Assembly: GCA_019418195.1 (NCBI GenBank)
Contig: DYCJ01000148.1
Location: forward strand, 1 to 6,593
Direction of reading: 5' to 3'
Source of the DNA: Clostridiales bacterium
Lineage (GTDB): Bacteria > Bacillota > Clostridia > Lachnospirales > Lachnospiraceae
DNA length: 6,593 nt
This document shows positions 1 through 5,358 of the stretch, one piece after another; position 1 is the first letter of the stretch, and each line of letters opens with the position of its first letter. The notes under the pieces were generated by a model. It had not been told where the DNA came from, searched no databases, and was given only the letters and a program-made list of their open reading frames with translations. A program made the translations under genes and the position numbers.

Positions 1-327
1 ACAGCAAAAGGATACCTGAGGATCATGTTCTATGTCATGTCCTATTTTGTAGCAGGGCAGGCGTTCAACACGACGATGGTAGTGGGAATCTTCCGCTCAG
101 GGGGAGATACCCGATTCGGCCTGATTCTGGATGTGAGTACCATGTGGGGATGCTCTATACTGCTTGGATTTATAGCAGCTTTTGTCCTTAAACTCAGTGT
201 TCCGATCGTATACGTGATCCTGATGAGCGATGAGATCATCAAGATCCCGATCACACTGTGGCGATACCGGAGTTATAAGTGGCTGAAGGACGTGACAAGG
301 ACAGAAGTTCAGGAAACTGCAGGCTGA
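1..327 (+). CDS. MATE family multidrug/toxin efflux transporter, C-terminal part (5' truncated by window)
   Basis: This is the last 108 or so codons of an integral membrane exporter; the frame is open from base 1, so the start lies outside the window. The visible part has the usual MATE C-terminal layout: a helix with small residues (FVAGQAFNTTMVVGIFRSGGDTRFG), then a hydrophobic span (WGCSILLGFIAAFVLKLSV), another span ending in a charged turn (YVILMSDEIIKIP), and a basic amphipathic tail (WRYRSYKWLKDVTR). The R-SGGDTRFG turn and the 'E-x-x-K ... YRS-x-K-W' ending are typical of the DinF/NorM-like MATE proteins of Clostridia. MATE proteins export cationic or amphipathic compounds using H+ or Na+ gradients; the substrate cannot be told here. 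The gene ends in TGA and is followed by a separate promoter, so it is probably not co-transcribed with the next gene. Confidence 0.88.
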   Translation, partial: TAKGYLRIMFYVMSYFVAGQAFNTTMVVGIFRSGGDTRFGLILDVSTMWGCSILLGFIAAFVLKLSVPIVYVILMSDEIIKIPITLWRYRSYKWLKDVTRTEVQETAG

Positions 328-331
328 GTAT

Positions 332-377
332 ATCAGGTCGATGGGAGTATGAAAGCGACAAAAGTCGAAAACCTGAT
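332..377 (+). other. Hairpin downstream of the MATE gene, with a competing inner pairing
   Basis: A perfect 7-bp outer stem pairs ATCAGGT (332-338) with ACCTGAT (371-377). Inside it CGAC (356-359) pairs with GTCG (364-367) across an AAAA loop. The same CGAC could instead pair with GTCG at 337-340, which overlaps the outer stem, so two folds exclude each other. The downstream tract is TTTAATATAT, a poor U-run, so this is at best a weak terminator for the MATE gene. I could not match it to a riboswitch class. Confidence 0.4.
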
Positions 378-385
378 TTAATATA

Positions 386-415
386 TGTACAAAAGCAGCC
401 GCAGTGTGGTATACT
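386..415 (+). promoter_or_regulatory. Predicted sigma-A-type promoter for the Mrp gene
   Basis: An extended -10 element TGGTATACT (407-415, hexamer TATACT at 410-415) lies 18 bases after TGTACA (386-391), which matches four of six -35 consensus positions. Transcription would begin near 422 and give a leader of about 60 bases before the Mrp start codon. The strong -10 makes the call reasonable; the -35 is weaker. Confidence 0.55.
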
Positions 416-482
416 ACCTCATGTGGCGGTTTCTGGCAGCCTTTGTCAGAACAAGTCTTAGAAAGAAAGAAGGTTGTGAATC

Positions 483-1313
483 ATGGCAGAAGAACAGAAT
501 ACAAATGAATGCACAGAAGAATCCTGTGCGGGCTGTGCTCATGCAGATACATGCAGCAGTAAGAAGACAGACTTCCGCGAGCCGGCGAATATGTACTCTT
601 CGATCAAGAAAGTGATCGGAGTTGTCAGCGGCAAGGGCGGGGTTGGAAAATCACTTGTGACAGCGTCTCTTGCGAGAATGATGAGAGAGAAAGGATATAA
701 AGTCGGTATCCTTGACGCGGATATTACTGGTCCGTCTATCCCGAAGATGTATGGTGTCCACACGAAAGCGGGAGCGACAGAAGAGAATATTATCCCATGT
801 ACTGCGAAAGACGGCACAAAGATCATGTCTGTCAATCTGCTCCTGGAAGATGAATCTGCCCCTGTTATCTGGAGAGGACCGATCATTGCAAGCGTTGTGA
901 AACAGTTCTGGACAGACGTTATGTGGGGAGAACTCGATTATCTCTTTGTAGATATGCCGCCGGGAACAGGGGATGTGCCGCTGACGGTATTCCAGTCCCT
1001 TCCGGTTGACGGTGTTGTTATCGTTACATCACCGCAGGATCTGGTACAGATGATCGTGAAGAAAGCGGCCAACATGGCAGAACAGATGAATATTCCGGTG
1101 CTCGGCATTGTGGAGAATTACAGCTATGTGAAATGTCCGGACTGCGGCAGAGAGATCAAAGTATTCGGTGAGAGCAATATCGAACAGATTGCTGCAGAGA
1201 TGAGTGTTCCGGTACTCGGAAAGATGCCGATCGATATGGATCTGGCAAAAGCAGTTGAGGAAGAGCGCTTCTATGAAGTGACGAATCCGTATATGAATGA
1301 TGCAGAACTTTAA
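483..1313 (+). CDS. Mrp/NBP35-family iron-sulfur cluster carrier P-loop ATPase
   Basis: This 276-residue cytoplasmic protein is an Mrp/NBP35 (ApbC-like) ATPase that binds and hands over [4Fe-4S] clusters to apo-proteins. The deviant Walker A motif GKGGVGKS is at residues 50-57, followed by DADITGPSIPKMYG (78-91), and the switch II motif DMPPGTGD at 157-164. The CPDC pair (C218, C221) is the expected bridging cluster site at the dimer interface. The first 40 residues add a second cysteine group, C10-x4-C15-x2-C18-x5-C24, whose last three spacings resemble the N-terminal ferredoxin-like motif of eukaryotic/archaeal Nbp35. Simple E. coli-type Mrp lacks it and carries a DUF59/MIP18 domain instead, which is absent here. 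The start is supported by AGAAGG 9 bases upstream. The gene has its own promoter and terminator, so it appears monocistronic. Confidence 0.93.
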   Translation: MAEEQNTNECTEESCAGCAHADTCSSKKTDFREPANMYSSIKKVIGVVSGKGGVGKSLVTASLARMMREKGYKVGILDADITGPSIPKMYGVHTKAGATEENIIPCTAKDGTKIMSVNLLLEDESAPVIWRGPIIASVVKQFWTDVMWGELDYLFVDMPPGTGDVPLTVFQSLPVDGVVIVTSPQDLVQMIVKKAANMAEQMNIPVLGIVENYSYVKCPDCGREIKVFGESNIEQIAAEMSVPVLGKMPIDMDLAKAVEEERFYEVTNPYMNDAEL

Positions 1314-1349
1314 AGCAGAGTATTGATGCTTTGAGGCAGAAGACTTCAG

Positions 1350-1403
1350 CCTGCAGCAAACAGTAAAGATACAGATTACAGTTTGTCTGCAGGCGTTTTG
1401 TTT
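1350..1403 (+). terminator. Rho-independent terminator of the Mrp gene
   Basis: The left arm 1350-1366 (CCTGCAGCAAACAGTAA) pairs with the right arm 1376-1393 (TTACAGTTTGTCTGCAGG) around a 9-base loop. There are 16 base pairs, one A-A mismatch (1362/1380) and one bulged T (1386). It is followed by CGTTTTGTTT (1394-1403). The hairpin lies 37 bases after the Mrp stop codon. The U-rich tail is also the left arm of the next palindrome. Confidence 0.8.
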
Positions 1404-1520
1404 AATAGGAAACTTCGTTCCCTATTAAACAAAACGCTCCGCGGGATGCGCACTCGCGCGAAGTGGATATTTGTCGCTAAAGCGACCGCGCTCGGCGCGA
1501 GAGTTCCGCAAGCGGAACTC
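1393..1520. repeat. GC-rich composite palindromic element (three hairpin modules), probable dispersed repeat
   Basis: There are three successive palindromes. (a) 1393-1413 pairs with 1417-1437, 20 of 21 positions, around a TTC loop; the core is AT-rich (GTTTTGTTTAATAGG). (b) CTCGCGC (1453-1459) pairs with GCGCGAG (1495-1501), enclosing GTCGCT-AA-AGCGAC (1473-1486). (c) GAGTTCCGC (1501-1509) pairs perfectly with GCGGAACTC (1512-1520) around AA. A CCGCGGG word flanks the block at both sides (1439-1445 and 1531-1537). The block is far richer in CG dinucleotides than its neighbours and has no ribosome binding site or protein-like reading of its own. Such hairpin-rich modules occur as dispersed intergenic repeats (REP/MITE-like) in bacteria. 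Only one copy is visible here, so 'repeat' is an inference. It sits in the leader region of the ATP-grasp operon. Confidence 0.6.
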
Positions 1521-1568
1521 TTTGCTCTTTCCGCGGGCAGCAGGCCGGGCGGAGATTTGATTTATGTC

Positions 1569-1574
1569 AGGAGG
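1569..1574 (+). promoter_or_regulatory. Ribosome binding site that fixes the ATP-grasp gene start
   Basis: AGGAGG lies 9 bases before ATG 1584. The reading frame stays open upstream to 1383 through the palindromic block, but that stretch has no ribosome binding site and reads as low-quality Arg/Ala-rich sequence, so translation begins at 1584. Confidence 0.85.
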
Positions 1575-1583
1575 AAACACAGC

Positions 1584-2906
1584 ATGAAAGAACTGGTAGA
1601 ACACACAGAAGGGATCAACCGGCTGATGGCGCGGTACGGCGTCAAATTCGGGATTTATAAAGGCGGTGAATTCCACGAGCAGCTCTTTCCGTTCGATGCG
1701 ATCCCAAGGGTCATCACCCATGATGATTTTCAGCAGCTTGAAAAAGGTCTGATCCAGCGGGTAGACGCGCTGAATCTGTTCCTGAGGGATGTATACAGTG
1801 AGAAGAAAATCATAAAAGACGGCGTCATACCGGAAGAATTTGTATTTATTTCCTCCGGTTATCTGCCACAGTGTGAGGGCATCACGCCGACGAAAAACAT
1901 ATACAGCCACATATCAGGCATCGATCTGGTGCTTGGAAAAGACGGAGAATGGTACATACTGGAGGACAACTTACGGATTCCTTCCGGCGCATCCTATCCT
2001 ATGATCGCCAGAGAGATATGCAGAAGAGTATCGCCTGCTACATTCAGCAACAACTCTGTTGTAGATAACAGGAACTATGCGGCAATGCTTCGGCAGACCA
2101 TGGACTGGGTGAATACCGGCGGGATTCCGGTCATCATGACGCCGGGGCGCTACAATGCGGCATACTTTGAGCACTCCTATCTGGCGGAGAGAACGGGCAG
2201 CGAGCTTGCCACCTGCACGGATCTGTTTGTGGAAGACAATTACCTGTATTACAGGGATTACCGGGAGAAGAAGCAGAAAGTGGGAGTGATCTACCGGAGG
2301 ATCTCGGACGAATATCTGGACCCCATGACATTTAATCCGGAATCGCTGATCGGCATTCCGAATATTATGGACGTGTACCGCAGCGGAAATGTGGCTATCG
2401 TGAACGCTCCGGGAAACGGAGTAGCTGACGACAAGGGCATCTATTATTTCGTCCCCAAAATGATCCGCTATTATCTGGATCAGGAGCCGATCCTTAAAAA
2501 TGCCCCGACTTATCTGCCATTCTACGATGAGGACAGAAAATATGTGCTCGACAATCTGGAGAAGCTGGTCATCAAGGATGTGGCGGAAGCCGGGGGCTAC
2601 GGCGTGATCTTCGGAAATGAGCTGAGCAGTGAGAAGCTCTCGGAGATGAAGAAGCTGATCGAGAAAGAATCCAGACGTTTTATTGCCCAGGAAGTCGTTG
2701 ATTTTCAGGATATGGAGGTCATGGAGGGGGAGGACAGAGTGCTCAGGAAAGCAGATCTCCGGGCATTTGTCCTGTCTGGCGAGACTACGCAGGTATGGCC
2801 CGGCGGTCTTACCAGATTTTCGAGGAATGCGGATTCATTTGTGGTGAATTCATCACAGGGAGGAGGATTTAAAGACACATGGGTATTATCTCAATGGAAA
2901 AAGTAG
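1584..2906 (+). CDS. Circularly permuted ATP-grasp family protein (COG2308 / DUF404-DUF407 type)
   Basis: This 440-residue protein matches the conserved blocks of the circularly permuted ATP-grasp family throughout. These include GIDLVLGKDGEWYILEDN (112-129) followed by LRIPSGASYPM, IMTPGRYNAAYFEHSYLA (184-201), VGVIYRRISDEYLDP (233-247), GNVAIVNAPGNGVADDKG (268-285), VPKMIRYYLDQEP (290-302), VIKDVAEAGGYGVIFG (329-344), PGGLTRF (406-412) and the hallmark end NSSQGGGFKDTWVL (422-435). ATP-grasp ligases join a carboxylate to an amine through an acylphosphate, so an amide or peptide ligase role is expected, but the substrates of this family are not established. It is cytoplasmic, with no signal or membrane segment. 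It is the first gene of the five-gene operon and overlaps the next gene by 28 bases. No clear promoter was seen between the palindromic block and the start. Confidence 0.92.
   Translation: MKELVEHTEGINRLMARYGVKFGIYKGGEFHEQLFPFDAIPRVITHDDFQQLEKGLIQRVDALNLFLRDVYSEKKIIKDGVIPEEFVFISSGYLPQCEGITPTKNIYSHISGIDLVLGKDGEWYILEDNLRIPSGASYPMIAREICRRVSPATFSNNSVVDNRNYAAMLRQTMDWVNTGGIPVIMTPGRYNAAYFEHSYLAERTGSELATCTDLFVEDNYLYYRDYREKKQKVGVIYRRISDEYLDPMTFNPESLIGIPNIMDVYRSGNVAIVNAPGNGVADDKGIYYFVPKMIRYYLDQEPILKNAPTYLPFYDEDRKYVLDNLEKLVIKDVAEAGGYGVIFGNELSSEKLSEMKKLIEKESRRFIAQEVVDFQDMEVMEGEDRVLRKADLRAFVLSGETTQVWPGGLTRFSRNADSFVVNSSQGGGFKDTWVLSQWKK
2861..2866 (+). promoter_or_regulatory. Ribosome binding site for the alpha-E gene, inside the ATP-grasp coding sequence
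   Basis: AGGAGG lies 12 bases before ATG 2879 and is encoded by the Gly-Gly-Gly codons of the conserved SSQGGGFKDTW motif of the upstream protein. It favours ATG 2879 over the in-frame ATG 2894, which would be 27 bases away. Confidence 0.7.
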
Positions 2907-3553
2907 ATCATCTGTACTGGCTCGGACGCTATACAGAGAGAGTTTATACAACGCTGCGGGGGTTCTTTCATATCTATGACAAAATGATCGAACAGCCGGA
3001 AGGGATTTATGCGAAATACTGCGAAAGGCTGAATATCCCGAATATCTATACATCTAACCGGCAGTTTGCTATGTCATATCTTTTCGGCGAAAACAATCCG
3101 GATTCCCTGCGCTCTAATATGGAGCGTGCCTATGATAATGCAGTGGTACTCAGAGACGAACTGAGCACTACGGTGCTTTCCTATGTACAGCTTGCATTGG
3201 ACGCTTTTGAGGCTTGCAGGAAAACGACGGCCCCACTTCTCGAACTGCAGCAGGTGATCGATGATCTGCTTGCTTTCTGGGGAGGTGCAGACGATTATGT
3301 GGAACAGGAGGACTGCCGCAATATCCTGAAATGCGGGAAATATGTAGAGCGGCTTGACCTCTGTATGCGGCTTGATTATCATACGGAAAACCTGGAAAAA
3401 GAGTACAGAAAACTGTGTAACAGGCTCGGAAAAACAAATCTGGTTTACCATGAGGCAAGTCTGAACCGTCTGGAAGAGATCATACTGCGGGAGGAGCATC
3501 CGGAGCAGTACTACAGGGAAGCGCTGGGGTGCCTGGGCGCTCTGCTGGCATAG
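2879..3553 (+). CDS. Alpha-E domain protein (COG2307 / DUF403 type), short form
   Basis: This 224-residue, all-helical soluble protein has the alpha-E family signatures. The N-terminal helix VDHLYWLGRYTERVYTTLRGF (9-29) carries the conserved R-Y-x-E-R, and CGKYVERLDLCMRLD (152-166) repeats that pattern as the second E-containing helix. The middle block SLRSNMERAYDNAVVLRDELS (77-97) corresponds to the family's 'S-[IL]-R ... R-A ... N-A ... R ... S' helix. Alpha-E proteins are nearly always encoded next to COG2308 ATP-grasp genes and are thought to act as partner or scaffold; no catalytic role is proven. Many proteobacterial members are near 310 residues, so this is a compact version, with both E-helices present. 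It overlaps the ATP-grasp gene by 28 bases, which implies translational coupling. Confidence 0.88.
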   Translation: MGIISMEKVDHLYWLGRYTERVYTTLRGFFHIYDKMIEQPEGIYAKYCERLNIPNIYTSNRQFAMSYLFGENNPDSLRSNMERAYDNAVVLRDELSTTVLSYVQLALDAFEACRKTTAPLLELQQVIDDLLAFWGGADDYVEQEDCRNILKCGKYVERLDLCMRLDYHTENLEKEYRKLCNRLGKTNLVYHEASLNRLEEIILREEHPEQYYREALGCLGALLA

Positions 3554-3591
3554 GTGGCCGATTTACAGCTGGCCAATTTAGAGGCTTGATT

Positions 3592-4311
3592 ATGAGAAAA
3601 TTAAAATTTAAGTACAGTATGGAACTGAAATTTTCATCTCCGGTGAGCAGACATTATTTTGCACTGCGCTGCGTCCCCGGGGATTCTTTGCGGCAGAAGA
3701 TCACGGTGGCCGAATGCCGTGTGAGTCCTGCCGATTACACAAGTGCAGATAAAGACGGATTCGGGAACCTGAAGATCAGCGGCAGCTGCCGGAAATTACA
3801 TGATACGTTCAGCTATCATGTCGCGGGTACAGCCGTTGTGCAGGGAATGACCGTGCAGAAATGTCCTCTTCATCCCATGTACCGGTATCCGTCAAAGTAT
3901 ACTGAACCCGGACCGGGGATCACTGCATTTGCAGAGAAAGTGTCACAGAAGTGTAAAAGACAGGGGACAGAGACAGCTATGGAGAGAGCAGTGTGCGCCA
4001 TGCATGATCTGTATACCCGTTTTCAATATATCCCTGGCGTGACGGATATCGGGACAACTGCAGAACAGGCGCTCATGCAGGGAAAGGGCGTATGTCAGGA
4101 CTATGCCCATATCATGATCGCAGTGATGCGTCAAATGGGAATCCCGGCAAGGTATGTAAACGGTCTGATGATCGGGGAGGGAGCCACCCATGCGTGGGTG
4201 GAAATTTATACGGACGGCGGCTGGTACGGTCTGGACCCGACAAATGACTGCATATCGATGATTACTATATCAAGCTCGCTCACGGGCGGGATTACGCGGA
4301 CTGCGTGGTAG
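3592..4311 (+). CDS. Transglutaminase-like (papain-fold) protein, C-terminus altered by an apparent frameshift
   Basis: From ATG 3592 (AGAGG 7 bases upstream) the protein is 239 residues. The N-terminal beta region (1-100) resembles the bacterial transglutaminase N-domain, with HYFALRCVP and DGFGNLKI. The core holds the full triad: Cys168 in GKGVCQDYAH, His200 in ATHAWVEIY, and Asp215 in WYGLDPTND. Members are usually cysteine proteases or amidases rather than cross-linkers, and this clade is linked to ATP-grasp/alpha-E operons. Right after DPTND the frame changes: the last 20 or so residues (CISMITISSS...) are unlike the family. The expected continuation, DDYYIKLAHGRDYADC, is present in another frame from 4251. 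One missing base near 4250 explains this. The gene starts 38 bases after the alpha-E stop. The frame is open further upstream to 3529, but the spacing favours 3592. It is either a genuine mutation or a sequencing error. Confidence 0.82.
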   Translation: MRKLKFKYSMELKFSSPVSRHYFALRCVPGDSLRQKITVAECRVSPADYTSADKDGFGNLKISGSCRKLHDTFSYHVAGTAVVQGMTVQKCPLHPMYRYPSKYTEPGPGITAFAEKVSQKCKRQGTETAMERAVCAMHDLYTRFQYIPGVTDIGTTAEQALMQGKGVCQDYAHIMIAVMRQMGIPARYVNGLMIGEGATHAWVEIYTDGGWYGLDPTNDCISMITISSSLTGGITRTAW

Positions 4312-4475
4312 ACAAAGGAATCTTTCTGGGAAATGCATCTCAGGAACAGAAAATATATGTGAATGTGGAGGAAATCAGTGATGGTAGAGACAGTAGTGTC
4401 AATGGAACTGCCGGTGGACGAGAAGCTGACGATCCGGAAAAACCGGATCATGCCGGCACATCCCACAGGGGATGA
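4251..4475 (+). other. Displaced C-terminal segment of the transglutaminase-like protein (alternate frame)
   Basis: Reading codons from 4251 gives H-I-DDYYIKLAHGRDYADC, then VDKGIFLGNASQ and IYVNVEEI, ending at TGA 4473-4475. The DYY-x-K-L-x-x-GRDY-x-D and G-x-F-x-G pattern is what normally follows DPTN in this transglutaminase clade. Adding one base near 4250 would restore a protein of 294 residues. Its last 95 bases would overlap the next gene, whose ribosome binding site sits in the VEEI codons. Confidence 0.7.
4367..4371 (+). promoter_or_regulatory. Ribosome binding site fixing the first AspA-like start
   Basis: GGAGG lies 9 bases before ATG 4381. The alternative in-frame ATG at 4363 would place this site inside the coding region with nothing good upstream, so 4381 is preferred. 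Confidence 0.75.
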
Positions 4476-5358
4476 AAAGAGGATCGCGATCGTGACGGGG
4501 ACTCACGGAGATGAGCTGGAAGGCCAGTTCGTGTGTTATGAGCTGCTCAGAAGGCTGAAGGCGGAGCCGGGATATCTGAAAGGAATTGTGGACGTCTATC
4601 CGGCGCTTAATCCTCTGGGGATCGATTCGATCACAAGGGGAATTCCCATGTTTGATCTGGATATGAACCGGATTTTCCCGGGCAATGAGGAAGGCCCCAT
4701 GATGGAGTCTGTCGTGTACGGGCTCATGGAAGACCTGAAAGGCGCAGATCTGTGCGTGGATATCCATGCCAGCAATATTTTTCTGATGGAGCTGCCTCAG
4801 GTGCGGATCAATGAGCTCACGGCGGAAACCCTTGTCCCCCTTGCAAAGAAGATCAATGTGGACTTTGTCTGGGTTCATGCATCGGCCACAGTTCTTGAGT
4901 CCACTCTTGCTTACAGTCTGAACAGTATCGGAACCCCCACACTGGTCGTTGAGATGGGTGTAGGTATGCGGATCACAAAAGAATACGGATATCAGCTCGT
5001 GGAAGGAATCCTGAATGTGATGAAGGAACTGGGTGTCTGGGAAGGCGATGTGGGAGAAGTGCGGACTCCCATCGTATCTACGGACCGGGAGGTGGGATAC
5101 CTGAACGCGGACAGTGCAGGGATCTATGTGCCCCATGTAAAGATCGGCGAACAGGTAGAAGAGGGAACGCTTCTTGGAGAGATCTTAAATCCTCTGACCG
5201 GGGATGTGGAGCAGTCGGTGACAGCGCCGATCTCAGGACTGGTATTTACAAGGCGAGAGTATCCGGTTGTCTACAGCGGCTCACTGCTGGGAAGAATACT
5301 GGGAAGCAGCGACAAAGAAAAGGAGGCGGATGACAATGCGGATGACGGAAATATATAA
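4381..5358 (+). CDS. AstE/AspA-family (M14-like) zinc deacylase or carboxypeptidase, catalytically intact
   Basis: This 325-residue cytoplasmic protein is of the succinylglutamate desuccinylase/aspartoacylase type (COG3608-like). Zinc ligands are visible: His42 and Glu45 in GTHGDELEG and His129 in VDIHAS. The substrate-binding D-x-NR-x-FPG motif is at 94-101, and the likely catalytic Glu191 is in TLVVEMG. After about residue 230 comes a C-terminal barrel-sandwich-like domain (GIYVPHVKIGEQVEEGTLLG ... API-SG-V), resembling biotinyl/lipoyl folds and common in this family. The family removes an acyl or aminoacyl group by hydrolysing an amide bond; the natural substrate here is unknown. By context it may process the product of the ATP-grasp enzyme. 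It overlaps the following paralogue by 23 bases. A clear paralogous relationship to the next gene suggests a tandem duplication. Confidence 0.9.
   Translation: MVETVVSMELPVDEKLTIRKNRIMPAHPTGDEKRIAIVTGTHGDELEGQFVCYELLRRLKAEPGYLKGIVDVYPALNPLGIDSITRGIPMFDLDMNRIFPGNEEGPMMESVVYGLMEDLKGADLCVDIHASNIFLMELPQVRINELTAETLVPLAKKINVDFVWVHASATVLESTLAYSLNSIGTPTLVVEMGVGMRITKEYGYQLVEGILNVMKELGVWEGDVGEVRTPIVSTDREVGYLNADSAGIYVPHVKIGEQVEEGTLLGEILNPLTGDVEQSVTAPISGLVFTRREYPVVYSGSLLGRILGSSDKEKEADDNADDGNI
5321..5326 (+). promoter_or_regulatory. Ribosome binding site fixing the second AspA-like start
   Basis: AGGAGG lies 9 bases before ATG 5336. The frame is open upstream to 5267 inside the previous gene, and another in-frame ATG is at 5342; spacing favours 5336. 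Confidence 0.75.

Noticed and set aside
332..377. Possible riboswitch (fluoride, THF or preQ1 type)
   Set aside because: The conserved core sequences of these classes are not present and the structure lies downstream of the MATE gene and upstream of the mrp promoter, not in a leader.
1393..1520. CRISPR array or insertion sequence
   Set aside because: The hairpins are different from each other, there are no regularly spaced repeats or spacers, and no transposase is encoded.
1383..1583. N-terminal extension of the ATP-grasp protein by 67 residues
   Set aside because: It reads through the palindromic block, has no ribosome binding site, and the family begins near ATG 1584, which has AGGAGG at ideal spacing.
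1425..1910. 161-codon minus-strand reading frame
   Set aside because: It is antisense to the palindromic block and the ATP-grasp gene start, with no recognisable motif.
4246..4256. Programmed ribosomal frameshift in the transglutaminase gene
   Set aside because: No slippery heptamer or downstream stimulatory structure is apparent, so a deletion or sequence error is the simpler explanation.
4399..5136. 245-codon minus-strand reading frame
   Set aside because: It lies wholly opposite the AspA-like gene, is rich in His/Arg/Pro typical of antisense shadows, and has no protein-family character.
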